This document shows positions 42,002-51,038 of a DNA stretch of 62,665 bases, piece by piece. Origin of the DNA: Streptomyces roseicoloratus (GTDB lineage: Bacteria; Actinomycetota; Actinomycetes; Streptomycetales; Streptomycetaceae); NCBI RefSeq assembly GCF_004117935.1, contig NZ_SDOY01000111.1:1-62665 (forward strand), in the 5' to 3' direction. The translations under genes and the position numbers were made by a program. Each line of letters begins with the position of its first letter. Position 1 is the first letter of the stretch. The notes beneath the pieces are model-generated. The model saw nothing but the letters and a program-made list of their open reading frames with translations, was not told where the DNA came from and did not search any database.

Positions 42002-42919
42002 TCAGAACACGGACAGGCCGGTGATCGTGGTGAACCGGTCGAGGGCGGTGACGCCCGCGACCGAGTTGCCGCGCTCGTCGAGGCCGGGGCTCCACACGCA
42101 CAGCGTGCAGCGGCCCGGGACGACGGCGATGATGGCGCCGCCGACTCCGCTCTTGCCGGGCAGCCCGACCCGGTACGCGAAGTCGCCGGCGGCGTCGTAG
42201 GTGCCGCAGGTGAGCATCACCGCGTTGACCTGTTTGGCCTGGCTGCGGGTGAGCAGCCGGGAGCCGTCGGCGCGGATGCCGTGGCGGGCGAGGAAGCCGG
42301 TGGCGCGGGCGAGATCGGCGCAGGAGGCCTCGACGGAGCACTGGCGGAAGTACTCGCGCAGCAGTGTCGGCACGGGGTTGGCGATGTTGTCGTACGAGGC
42401 CATGAAGTGGGCGAGGGCGGCGTTGCGGTCGCCGTGCGCGGTCTCGGACGCGGCGACGTCGCGGTCGAAGTCGAGGTCCTGGTTGCCACTCTCGGCGCGC
42501 AGGAAGTCGAGCAGGACGCCGGAGGCGTCGCCGGTCATGCGGTGGAGCTGGTCGGTGACGACGAGGGCGCCGGCGTTGATGAAGGGGTTGCGGGGGATGC
42601 CGTTCTCGTACTCCAGCTGGACGAGCGAGTTGAACGGGTTGCCGGACGGCTCGCGGCCCACGTGGTCCCACAGCGGTTCGCCCTTGCGGGCCAGGGCCAG
42701 GGCGAGCGTGAAGACCTTGGTGACGGACTGGGTGGAGAAGGGCCGCTGCCAGTCCCCCACGCCGTACACCGTGCCGTCGAGCTCGGCGACGGCCATGCCG
42801 AAGTCCTGGGGGTCGCCGGAGGCGAGTGCGGGGATGTAGTCGGCGGGTCGTCCGCGTTCCGTGAGGTCGGCGATCTCCTCGGCGATCCGGTCGAGGACGG
42901 GTTCGAACGTCAACAGCAT
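42002..42919 (-). CDS. glsA: glutaminase
   Basis: 305 residues from ATG 42919 (an in-frame GTG lies 6 bp upstream). A glutaminase A / serine-dependent beta-lactamase-fold enzyme converting glutamine to glutamate and ammonia. The Ser-x-x-Lys motif is in RPFSTQSVTKVFTLALAL, and the motifs NPFINAGALVVTDQLH and LPGKSGVGGAIIAVVPG are conserved. The full fold is present. No signal peptide. No functional tie to flanking genes is visible. Confidence 0.94.
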   Translation of the reverse strand: MLLTFEPVLDRIAEEIADLTERGRPADYIPALASGDPQDFGMAVAELDGTVYGVGDWQRPFSTQSVTKVFTLALALARKGEPLWDHVGREPSGNPFNSLVQLEYENGIPRNPFINAGALVVTDQLHRMTGDASGVLLDFLRAESGNQDLDFDRDVAASETAHGDRNAALAHFMASYDNIANPVPTLLREYFRQCSVEASCADLARATGFLARHGIRADGSRLLTRSQAKQVNAVMLTCGTYDAAGDFAYRVGLPGKSGVGGAIIAVVPGRCTLCVWSPGLDERGNSVAGVTALDRFTTITGLSVF

Positions 42920-43078
42920 GCGCACATCATGCGCCGGGCGGTCACCCGGCGCCGTCGGCACCCCCCCCTCCCGGCGCCGGGCCGCCGGTGTGCGGCGGAG
43001 GGGGCCGGTCGGCGGCCGGACGAGTGGCGGAGCCGGTGCGTCCGGGTGAGGGTGGCCTGGGGGACGAACAGGAGTGAG

Positions 43079-43882
43079 GTGAGCCGGGTGCCGTTGACCG
43101 CGGATGAGCCGGGAGCGCCCTGCTGGCTGAGTCTGGCGGCGCGCGATCTCGACGCCGCCGAGGCGTTCTACGGGGCGGTGCTCGGCTGGACGTTCCGGCG
43201 CGGGCCGCTGGGCCGGGGATTCTCCGTCGGCGAGCGGGACGGGATGCCGGTGGGAGGGATCGGCGAGGACGCCGCCGGCATGGGCCTCCCGGTGTCCTGG
43301 ACGGTGTTCTTCGCGGTCGCCGACGCGGACGCGGCGGTGGCGCGCATCCGGGAGCGCGGCGGCACGGTCGGCGTGGGTCCGGTGGCCTTCCCGCCGCGCG
43401 GCCGGGCGGCGCTCGCCACCGATCTGGAGGGCGCGGCGTTCGGGGTGTGGGAGGGGCGGATCTCCTCCCGCTGGCGGCTCGGCGAGCACCACGCGCCGGC
43501 CTGGCTGGAGCTGCACACGCGCAACGCGTTCGACGCCGCGCTGTTCTACGGCGGGGTGCTGCAGTGGGTCGACGGCGACGCGGACCGCTTCGAGGTGGCG
43601 TACGAGGACGAGCAGGTGGTGCTGCGCACCCACGGCGAGGCGGTGGCCCGGCTGAACAGCGGTCCGGTGGAGGCGGCGTCGGACCAGCCGCAGCGGCGCC
43701 CGCGCTGGCTGGTCCACTTCCGGGTGCCCGATCTGGAGCGGGCGACCGCGGCCGTGCTCGACCACGGCGGCGCCGTGATCCCGGAGGCCGACGACGGCTG
43801 GCCTCACGCGGGCGCGCGCTGCGCGACCGTCCGTGACCCGCAGGGCGGGCTGTTCACGCTGGACGGGGAGGCGGAGGGCTGA
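43079..43882 (+). CDS. VOC family protein with two glyoxalase-like halves
   Basis: 267 residues from GTG 43079 (GGAG upstream); GTG 43088 is an equal alternative. Two vicinal-oxygen-chelate modules are seen. Module one, about residues 10-125, has CWLSLAARDLDAAEAFYGAV and ATDLEGAAFGVWEG. Module two, about 135-265, has AWLELHTRNAFDAALFYGGV and ATVRDPQGGLFTLDGE. The family covers glyoxalases, extradiol dioxygenases and antibiotic-binding proteins; the metal-ligand pattern here is not conclusive. No specific reaction is assigned. Confidence 0.9.
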   Translation: MSRVPLTADEPGAPCWLSLAARDLDAAEAFYGAVLGWTFRRGPLGRGFSVGERDGMPVGGIGEDAAGMGLPVSWTVFFAVADADAAVARIRERGGTVGVGPVAFPPRGRAALATDLEGAAFGVWEGRISSRWRLGEHHAPAWLELHTRNAFDAALFYGGVLQWVDGDADRFEVAYEDEQVVLRTHGEAVARLNSGPVEAASDQPQRRPRWLVHFRVPDLERATAAVLDHGGAVIPEADDGWPHAGARCATVRDPQGGLFTLDGEAEG

Positions 43883-44073
43883 GGGCGAGGGGCACCGGCG
43901 GGCGGGGCACTGGGGCGTGGGGATGCCCGGGCGCGGCGTCCGGGCGCGTGGTGGGCGCCGGTCGCGGGGTGCCGGGCGCAGGGTCGCCCGGGCGCGGAAC
44001 ACCGGGGCGCTCCGTAGGACAGAGCCCTTGCATCGGCTGATGTTCGACCCGGACGTGAGTGCCCGGGTGCGCG

Positions 44074-45153
44074 TCAGCGGTTCCGGTGGCCGGGCGGCGT
44101 GAGGCCCAGTTCCTCGCCTTCGGGGAGCGGGGCGAACCAGGACTCGGTGGCGGTCTCGGTCACCTCGGCGAGGGTCGGCGGGGTCCAGCGCGGGTTGCGG
44201 TCCTTGTCGACGACCTGGGCGCGGATGCCCTCGACCAGGTCGGGCGAGCGCAGGGCCGCGCAGGACAGCCGGAACTCGGTGCCGAGGGCCGATTCGAGGG
44301 AGTCCAGCGTCCGGGCGCGGCGGAGGGCGGCGAGAGTGGCCTTGAGGGCCGTGGGCGAGCGGGTGAGCAGGACGTCGGCGGTCTCCTTGGCCTCGGGGAT
44401 CCCGGAGTCAGTGAGCCGCCGGACGATCTCCTCGACGGTGTCGGCCCGGTAGCAGTCGTCGATCCAGTCGCGCCGGTCCGCGAGCTCGCCGGCCGGTGCC
44501 GGCCGGGTGAACAGGGCGACGGCCTCGGCCGCCGGGAGGCGGGTGAGCTCGTCGGCGAGCGCGGGCAGGTCGGCCGCGGGCACGTAGTGGTCGGCGAGAC
44601 CGGTCAGGAGCGCGTCGGCGGCCCGGGCCTGGGTGCCGGTGAGGGCGAGGTGGGTGCCGAGTTCGCCGGGGGCGCGGCCGAGCAGCCAGGTGCCGCCGAC
44701 GTCGGGGACGAAGCCGATGCCGGTCTCGGGCATGGCGATCCGGGAGCGCTCGGTGACGACGCGGACCGAGCCGTGGCCGGAGACGCCGACGCCGCCGCCC
44801 ATGACGATGCCGTCCATGAACGCCACGTAGGGCTTGGGGAAGCGGGCGATGCGGGCGTTGAGCCGGTACTCGTCGCGCCAGAACCCGGCGGTCGCGGTGC
44901 CGCCCGCGAGGGCGTCCGCGTGGATGGCCCGGATGTCGCCGCCCGCGCAGAGTCCCCGTTCCCCCGCGCCGCGGATGACCACGGTCGTCACGGCCGGGTC
45001 GTCCTCCCAGGCCGTGAGCGCCTCGTCGATCCGCCGCACCATGGCGTGCGTGAGCGCGTTGATGGCGCGCGGCCGGTTGAGGGTGACGAAGCCCGCGCGG
45101 CCCTCGGTGTGGACGAGGACCTCGGGTTCGGTGAGGCCGGCGGGTACCGACAT
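44074..45153 (-). CDS. 3-hydroxyisobutyryl-CoA hydrolase (crotonase superfamily)
   Basis: 359 residues from ATG 45153 (GGAAGGA upstream). The crotonase core shows FVTLNRPRAINALTHAMVRR, oxyanion region RGLCAGGDIRAIHADALAGG and MDGIVMGGGVGVSGHG. The Glu region is IAMPETGIGFVPDVGGTWLL, matching HIBYL-CoA hydrolases rather than hydratases. The enzyme hydrolyses 3-hydroxyisobutyryl-CoA in valine degradation. The length and C-terminal SPDLVEGIRAQVVDKDRNPR fit. The gene stands alone with an 138-bp gap to the divergent SRPBCC gene. Confidence 0.92.
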   Translation of the reverse strand: MSVPAGLTEPEVLVHTEGRAGFVTLNRPRAINALTHAMVRRIDEALTAWEDDPAVTTVVIRGAGERGLCAGGDIRAIHADALAGGTATAGFWRDEYRLNARIARFPKPYVAFMDGIVMGGGVGVSGHGSVRVVTERSRIAMPETGIGFVPDVGGTWLLGRAPGELGTHLALTGTQARAADALLTGLADHYVPAADLPALADELTRLPAAEAVALFTRPAPAGELADRRDWIDDCYRADTVEEIVRRLTDSGIPEAKETADVLLTRSPTALKATLAALRRARTLDSLESALGTEFRLSCAALRSPDLVEGIRAQVVDKDRNPRWTPPTLAEVTETATESWFAPLPEGEELGLTPPGHRNR

Positions 45154-45291
45154 GCGTGTGTGTCCTTCCGGCGGGCCGAAACGATCTTCCGTCCACCGTA
45201 ACGTCCCGGGCCGCTCCCGCACAGGGCCTTCCGTCCGCTAGCGTACCCGCGGGTAACACGCAGTTTCCGGTCGACCGAGGGGAGCGGGCAC

Positions 45292-45792
45292 ATGACGGAC
45301 GCGGAGCGACGGTGGAGTCTCGAGGAGTCGGTGCTGGTCGACGCGGACCGCACGACCCTGTACGGGCTGGTGTCCGACCTGCGGAACATGGGCCGGTGGA
45401 GCCCTGAGTGCCGCGGGGTGTGGGTGCGACGGCCGCCGGTGCGCACCGGCACGCGGTTCGTCGGGTTCAACCGGCGCGGACCGTTCCTGTGGTTCACCAC
45501 GGGCCGGGTGACGACGGCCCGCCCGGGCGAGGAGTTCGTCTTCGACGTGGGCGTCCTCGGGCTGCCGATCGCGCGCTGGGGCTACCGCTTCGACGCCGAG
45601 GAGGGCGGCACGCGGGTCACCGAGACCTGGCGGGACCTGCGCACCGGCCGGGGCGGCGGACTGGCGAGCCTGCTGGGCACGGTGTTCGCGGGGACGAACC
45701 CGGAGCGCCGGATCGCGGTGAACCGGGAGGGCATGCGCACCACCCTCGCCCGGCTGGCGGCGCAGGCGGCGACGGTCCGCAGCGCGGGCTGA
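45292..45792 (+). CDS. SRPBCC family (polyketide cyclase/START-like) protein
   Basis: 166 residues from ATG 45292 with GAGGGGAG upstream. A single START/Bet-v1-like helix-grip domain: the pattern ESVLVDADRTTLYGLVSDLR, NMGRWSPECRGVWV and the strand WGYRFDAEEGGTRVTETWRD, with a long C-terminal helix. These domains bind hydrophobic ligands in a cavity. Single-domain members include cyclases, ligand binders and toxin-like proteins, and the ligand cannot be told. Followed by a 47-nt homopyrimidine tract. Confidence 0.9.
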   Translation: MTDAERRWSLEESVLVDADRTTLYGLVSDLRNMGRWSPECRGVWVRRPPVRTGTRFVGFNRRGPFLWFTTGRVTTARPGEEFVFDVGVLGLPIARWGYRFDAEEGGTRVTETWRDLRTGRGGGLASLLGTVFAGTNPERRIAVNREGMRTTLARLAAQAATVRSAG

Positions 45793-45830
45793 CGGCCCGC
45801 GTCGGTCCCGCCCCGCCCCGCCCCGACCCA

Positions 45831-45877
45831 TTTCCTTCCCCTCCCTTCCTCTCCCCTCCCTTCCTCTCTCCTCCTCT
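45831..45877. repeat. 47-nt homopyrimidine tract with a 15-bp direct repeat
   Basis: The plus strand is C and T only from 45831 to 45877. It contains CCCCTCCCTTCCTCT twice in tandem (45838-45852, 45853-45867). This is unlike the surrounding DNA and could form triplex DNA or affect transcription into the sensor gene 180 bp downstream. Confidence 0.85.
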
Positions 45878-46057
45878 GCCCTCTCCCCACCCCCGTCCGG
45901 TCGCTCTTCGTGGCCGCCGTCCGGCTGCGCTCCGTCACCGTTCAGCCCGGCGGCGGCCCGTGCGGGCGTATCCGCGGCGCCCCCGTTTTCCCTGGAGGCG
46001 GCGCCGGGGGCAGCATGGTAAGGAGGCCCCGGCGAGCAGGGCGGGAAGGAGCGCACC

Positions 46058-48835
46058 GTGACGCGACGCGCGGACCGGTCCCGTGGTGAGCCGCGGGGTC
46101 GGTCCTCCCGGCTGCGGAGCGTGTCCGGGCAGGTCTTCAGCCTGCAGGCGATCATCGCGCTGCTGCTCATCGCCGCTGCGGCGATCGCGATCGTGCTCCA
46201 GGACCGCCACGACAGCGAGCGCAACGCCCGGAACCGTTCCCTGGCCGTGGCGGAGACCTTCGCCCACGCACCCGGGATCGCCGAGGCCCTGAAGGCCGAC
46301 GATCCGACGGCGGTGCTGCAGCCGCGTGCCGAGGCGGCCCGGATCGCCTCGGGCGTCGACTTCATCGCCGTCCTGGCACCGGACGGCGCGCGCTACACCG
46401 ACTCCGACCCGTCCCTCATCGGCGAGCGGGCCAGCGGCGACATAGCCCGGGCGCGGGCCGGTGAGTCGTTCACCGAGATCTTCCACGGCGCTCCGAACGA
46501 CGCGGTGCGCGCGGTCGTCCCGGTGCGGGACGACGCCGGGGCCGTGGTCGGCATGGTGACCAGCGGCATCGAGGTGGCGACGGTCGGCGAGACGGTGGAG
46601 TCCCGGCTGCCGCTGCTGTTCGGCGCCGCCGGGGTCGCGCTGGTCCTGGCGCTGGGCGGGGCGGCGCTGGTGAGCGTGCGCCTGCGGCGGCAGACCCACG
46701 GTCTCGGTCCGGCCGAGATGACGCGTCTCAAGGAGCACCACGAGGCCGTGCTGCACTCCGTGAAGGAGGGCGTGGTGATCGTCGCGGGTGACGGGCGGCT
46801 GCTGCTCGCGAACGACGAGGCGCGCCGGCTGCTGAAGCTGCCGGAGGACGCCGAGCGGCGCCACGTCCGCGAACTGGGTCTGGAGCCCCGTACCGCCGCG
46901 CTGCTGCTGTCGGGACGGGCGGCGACGGACGAGGTGCACCTGGCCGGGGACCGGCTGCTCGCGGTGAACGTCCGGCCGACGGCCGACGGAGCTGCCGACG
47001 GCGGCTGTGTGATGACCATGCGCGACACGACCGAGCTGGCCGCGCTGACCGGCCGGGCGGAGGTGGCGCGGGGTCGGCTGCGGCTGCTGTACGAGGCGGG
47101 GACGCGGATCGGCACGACGCTGGACGTCGTACGGACGGCGGAGGAGCTGTCGGAGGTGGCGGTGCCGCGGTTCGCCGACTTCGTGACGGTGGAGCTGCTC
47201 GACCCGGTGGTGCGGGGCGAGGAGCCCTCGGGGGCGTTCACGGAGATGCGGCGGACGGCGCTGAGCGGGGTGACCCCGGAGACTCCGCTGCAGCCGGTCG
47301 GCGACCTGATCCGGTTCGTGGTGCCGACGACGCCGATGGCCTCGGCCCTGGAGCAGGGCAGGGCGGTGATCCAGGCGGACCTGGCCGCCGCGCAGGGCTG
47401 GCGGGCGCAGGACCCCGAGGGTGCGGCGCAGGCGCTCGGGTACGGTCTGCACTCGCTGCTCACGGTGCCGCTGCTGGCCCGGGGCGTGGTGCTGGGGATG
47501 GCGAACTTCTGGCGCGGCAAGGACACGCCGGAGCCGTTCGGCGAGGACGACCTGTCGTTCGCGGAGGAGCTGGCGGCGCGTGCGGCGCTGGCGATCGACA
47601 ACGCCCGCCGGTTCACCCGTGAGCACTCGATGGCGGTGGCGCTGCAGCGGAGTCTGCTGCCGCGGGCGCTGCCGGACCAGAGTGCGATGCAGGTCGCGTC
47701 CCGCTACCTGCCGGCGAAGGCGGGCGTGGGCGGCGACTGGTTCGACGTGATCCCGCTGCCGGGGGCCCGGGTGGCGCTGGTCGTCGGCGACGTCGTGGGG
47801 CACGGTCTGCACGCGGCGGCGACGATGGGCCGGCTGCGGACGGCGGTGGCGAACTTCTCCACGCTCGACGTGCCGCCGGACGAGCTGCTGAGCCATCTCG
47901 ACGAGCTGATCGACCGGCTCGGCCAGGAGATCGAACCGGGTCTGCGGCGCGAGGGCGGATCCGGCGAGGGGGAACAGGGCGGTGCCGAGGGCTCGGCGGG
48001 CGCGACGTGTCTGTACGTCATCTACGACCCGACGACGGGCTCGTGCACGATGGCGAGCGCCGGGCATCCGGGTCCCGCGCTGGTGCGGCCGGACGGGACC
48101 GTGGAGTTCCCCGCGGTGCCCGCCGGGCTGCCGCTGGGTCTGGGCCTGGGCGACCGGCCGTTCGAGTCGGCGCGGCTGAAGCTGGAGCCGGGCAGCAAGC
48201 TGGTGCTGTTCACGGACGGTCTGCTGGAGAGCCGGGAGCGGGACTTCGACTCCGGCATCGCGCTGCTGCGCCAGGCGCTGGCGCGGCCCGGCCGGTCCGC
48301 GGAGCAGACCTGCGCGGACGTGCTGGCGGCGCTGCTGCTCCCGGTGCCGTCGGACGACGTCGCGCTGCTGGTGGCGAGCGCCCACCGGGTCCCGGCGGAC
48401 CGGATCGCCGAGTGGGAGGTGTCCCCGGACCCGTCGGCGGTGGCGCCGGTGCGGACGGCCGCGGCGGCGCGGATCGCCGAGTGGGGTCTGGAGGACGTGG
48501 GGTTCACGGCGGAGCTCGTGCTCAGCGAGCTGATCACCAACGCGATCCGGTACGGCCGCCCGCCGGTGCGGGTACGGCTGGTGTACGACCGGGTGCTGAT
48601 CTGCGAGGTGTCCGACGGCAGCAGCACCTCGCCACACCTGCGGCACGCGACGGACACCGACGAGGGCGGCCGCGGCCTGTTCCTCGTGGCGCAGTTCGCC
48701 CAGCGCTGGGGCACCCGCTACGCCCGGCGCGGCAAGACCATCTGGGCGGAGCTCCCGGTCGCGCCGGACCGGCCGAGCGGCAACGGCTCGGGGCCGGTGC
48801 CCGATCTGGACGCCTTGGAGGACCTCGCCTGGTAA
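46058..48835 (+). CDS. membrane sensor with PAS, GAF, SpoIIE phosphatase and ATPase domains
   Basis: 925 residues from GTG 46058. A first membrane helix (about 28-46), a CitA/DcuS-like extracytoplasmic sensor with ADDPTAVLQPRAEAARIASG and GVDFIAVLAPDGARYTDSDP, and a second helix (about 184-206). Then a PAS domain (225-320), a GAF domain (345-515) and a PP2C/SpoIIE phosphatase (526-775; GVGGDWFDVIPLPGARVALV then VGDVVGHG). The C-terminal HATPase (about 798-905; LVLSELITNAIRYG, DEGGRGLFLV) resembles anti-sigma kinases such as RsbW. Combined kinase and phosphatase outputs typically act on anti-sigma-factor antagonists. Ligand unknown. The TetR gene follows on the same strand. Confidence 0.93.
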   Translation: MTRRADRSRGEPRGRSSRLRSVSGQVFSLQAIIALLLIAAAAIAIVLQDRHDSERNARNRSLAVAETFAHAPGIAEALKADDPTAVLQPRAEAARIASGVDFIAVLAPDGARYTDSDPSLIGERASGDIARARAGESFTEIFHGAPNDAVRAVVPVRDDAGAVVGMVTSGIEVATVGETVESRLPLLFGAAGVALVLALGGAALVSVRLRRQTHGLGPAEMTRLKEHHEAVLHSVKEGVVIVAGDGRLLLANDEARRLLKLPEDAERRHVRELGLEPRTAALLLSGRAATDEVHLAGDRLLAVNVRPTADGAADGGCVMTMRDTTELAALTGRAEVARGRLRLLYEAGTRIGTTLDVVRTAEELSEVAVPRFADFVTVELLDPVVRGEEPSGAFTEMRRTALSGVTPETPLQPVGDLIRFVVPTTPMASALEQGRAVIQADLAAAQGWRAQDPEGAAQALGYGLHSLLTVPLLARGVVLGMANFWRGKDTPEPFGEDDLSFAEELAARAALAIDNARRFTREHSMAVALQRSLLPRALPDQSAMQVASRYLPAKAGVGGDWFDVIPLPGARVALVVGDVVGHGLHAAATMGRLRTAVANFSTLDVPPDELLSHLDELIDRLGQEIEPGLRREGGSGEGEQGGAEGSAGATCLYVIYDPTTGSCTMASAGHPGPALVRPDGTVEFPAVPAGLPLGLGLGDRPFESARLKLEPGSKLVLFTDGLLESRERDFDSGIALLRQALARPGRSAEQTCADVLAALLLPVPSDDVALLVASAHRVPADRIAEWEVSPDPSAVAPVRTAAAARIAEWGLEDVGFTAELVLSELITNAIRYGRPPVRVRLVYDRVLICEVSDGSSTSPHLRHATDTDEGGRGLFLVAQFAQRWGTRYARRGKTIWAELPVAPDRPSGNGSGPVPDLDALEDLAW

Positions 48836-48930
48836 TCAGCCACTCCACCCGTAGTACTGTCCTCGGAGTGATGTCGACGTGAGGCCGGAATGACGCCGGC
48901 GTGACGAGGAACGGCCGCGAGACGGGAGTG

Positions 48931-49521
48931 ATGACGGTGGCGCGCAGGAACCCCGAGCGGCGGGCGGCGCTGGTCGACGCCGCGATCGAGGTGCTCGCCC
49001 GCGACGGCGCGCGGGGCCTCACCTTCCGCGCCGTGGACACCGAGGCGGCGGTGCCGCCCGGCACCGCGTCCAACTACTTCGCCAACCGCGACGACCTGCT
49101 CACCCAGGCGGGCGCCCGGGTCTACGAGCGGCTCCAGCCGGACGAGGAGACGATCGCCCGCCAGCGGGCGGCGAGCCCCGACCTGGAGACGTACACGGAG
49201 CTGATGCGGGAGCTCGTGGGCCGTGTCAGCTCCTTCCGCACCGGCTACCTCGCCCTCCTGGAGCTCCGTCTGGAGGCCACCCGCCGTCCGGAGCTCCGCT
49301 CGGTCCTCACGGCCCGGGTCCGCGCCGACGTCGAGGCGAACGTCACGTACCACGAGGGGTCCGGCCTGCCGGGCGACGCGACCGCCGTGAAGCTCCTGAT
49401 CCTGGCCTTCAACTGGCTGATCGTCGAACAGCTCACCCTGCCCGAGGTCTTCTCGGAGGAGGAGCGCGACGCGCTGATCGCGGCCGCGGTGGACCGGATC
49501 GTCGGCGGCTCCGCGGCGTAG
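48931..49521 (+). CDS. TetR/AcrR family transcriptional regulator
   Basis: 196 residues from ATG 48931; an upstream GTG at 48901 adds ten residues. The N-terminal helix-turn-helix is RRAALVDAAIEVLARDGARG and FRAVDTEAAVPPGTASNYFA. The C-terminal ligand domain (VGRVSSFRTGYLALLELRLE) resembles the TetR_C branch found with actinobacterial transport or detoxification genes. No divergent target is adjacent; the next gene is convergent, 28 bp away. It may regulate itself or act at a distance. Confidence 0.9.
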   Translation: MTVARRNPERRAALVDAAIEVLARDGARGLTFRAVDTEAAVPPGTASNYFANRDDLLTQAGARVYERLQPDEETIARQRAASPDLETYTELMRELVGRVSSFRTGYLALLELRLEATRRPELRSVLTARVRADVEANVTYHEGSGLPGDATAVKLLILAFNWLIVEQLTLPEVFSEEERDALIAAAVDRIVGGSAA

Positions 49522-49549
49522 CCGTACCGGGGCGCCCCGAGGAGGTCGG

Positions 49550-50818
49550 TCACAGCCGGTCGGCGAACCAGGCCGCCGCCAGGGTGCCCACTCCGGCCAG
49601 GGCGCCGGGTTCCTCGAAGAGATGGCCCGCGCCGGGGATGGTGACGAGCTGGTGCTCGCACCGCAGCAGGCGTTCCGCGCGGTGGTTGAGGTCGAGGACC
49701 AGGGAGTCGGCGCCGCCGACGATCAGCAGGGTGGGCGCGGTGACGTCGGGCAGCCGCTCCTCCGCGAGGTCGGGGCGGCCGCCCCGGGAGACGACGGCGC
49801 CGGCGGGACTGCCGGGCCCGGCCGCGGCCCACAGTGCTGCCGCCGCACCCGTGGAGGCGCCGAAGTAGCCGGGGCGCAGTTCCCTGGTGCCGGGCCGGCC
49901 GGCGAGCCAGTCGGTGGCCCGGGCCAGGCGCTCGGCGAGCAGCGGCGTGTCGAAGACGTTGGCGCGGTCGGCGGCCTCGGCTTCGGTCAGCAGGTCGAAG
50001 AGGAGCGTGCCGAGCCCGGCGCGGTTGAGGGTCTCGGCGACCGCGCGGTTGCGCGGGCTGTGCCGGCTGCTGCCGCTGCCGTGGGCGAAGAGCACCACGC
50101 CGGTGGCGCCGTCGGGCACGGTCAGCCGCCCGCCGGCCTCGGTCCCGCCGAGCGGGACGCGGACATCGGTGTCCACGCCGGCCTCTCCGCGCCGCAGCCG
50201 CAGGGCGGCGACGACCTCCTCGTCCGGGGTCTGGGCGAAGTCCTGGTAGAACTGCCCGATCGCGGAGAAGCCGAGGGGTTCGCGCACGCAGTACGTCTGC
50301 TCGGCCGCGTCGCCGACGCGGGTCCGCCAGCCGCGCGGCGCGACCGGCACCGCGAGCACGATCCGGCCGGCGCCCCGGGCCCGTACCACCTGGCACGCGG
50401 CCAACGCGGTCGCCCCGGTCGCGAAGCCGTCGTCGACGACGACCGCGGTGCGGCCCGCGGTGTCGGCCGGCTCGCGGGCGCCCCGGTAGCGGCGGGCCCG
50501 CTCCTCCAGGACGACCCGCTCGCGCCGCTCGACCTCGGCGAGGTCGTGCTGCGTGACCCCGCTGCGGGCGATGACCTCCTCGTTGAGGACCCGTACGCCG
50601 TCCTCGCCGATCGCGCCCATGGCGAGCTCGGGCTGGTACGGCACGCCCAGCTTCCGGACCAGGCAGATGTCGAGGGGCGCGCCGAGCGTGTCGGCGACCT
50701 GGGCGGCGACGGGCACCCCGCCGCGCGGCAGCCCGAGCACCACCGGGTCCTGGGCGTCGAGGTCCCCCAGCAGCGCGGCGAGCTGTCTGCCCGCGTCGGC
50801 ACGGTCGGTGAAGTACAT
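49550..50818 (-). CDS. phosphoribosyltransferase-hydrolase fusion protein
   Basis: 422 residues from ATG 50818. Residues 1-215 are a type I phosphoribosyltransferase-like domain: VVLGLPRGGVPVAAQVADTL, and the PRPP loop VVVDDGFATGATALAACQ. Residues 225-422 are an alpha/beta-hydrolase (dienelactone hydrolase-like): VVLFAHGSGSSRHSPRNRAV, nucleophile-elbow region YFGASTGAAAALWAA, and a late acid/His pair (LIVGGADSLVLDLNHRAERL; GAGHLFEEPG). The elbow Ser is retained within GASTGA. The fusion occurs in several bacteria, but its reaction is unknown. Confidence 0.9.
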   Translation of the reverse strand: MYFTDRADAGRQLAALLGDLDAQDPVVLGLPRGGVPVAAQVADTLGAPLDICLVRKLGVPYQPELAMGAIGEDGVRVLNEEVIARSGVTQHDLAEVERRERVVLEERARRYRGAREPADTAGRTAVVVDDGFATGATALAACQVVRARGAGRIVLAVPVAPRGWRTRVGDAAEQTYCVREPLGFSAIGQFYQDFAQTPDEEVVAALRLRRGEAGVDTDVRVPLGGTEAGGRLTVPDGATGVVLFAHGSGSSRHSPRNRAVAETLNRAGLGTLLFDLLTEAEAADRANVFDTPLLAERLARATDWLAGRPGTRELRPGYFGASTGAAAALWAAAGPGSPAGAVVSRGGRPDLAEERLPDVTAPTLLIVGGADSLVLDLNHRAERLLRCEHQLVTIPGAGHLFEEPGALAGVGTLAAAWFADRL

Positions 50819-51038
50819 GCCCGCTCGCCTTCCTGCCCGTACGAGGGGCGCTCGGGAGCGACGGGGCGGGGACGGCCCCGGACGTGGTCGTCCGGTCGGG
50901 CCGCGGCCCCCACACCCAGGGTAGTCCCGTGGTGGTGGCCGGGGCCGTTCTCCTCGGACCGGCCATGATCCGTGGGAGACGCGACGCGGCGAGCGGCCGC
51001 CAGGCGTCGCGGCCCCGGCCGTGACCGCCGGACCGGTG

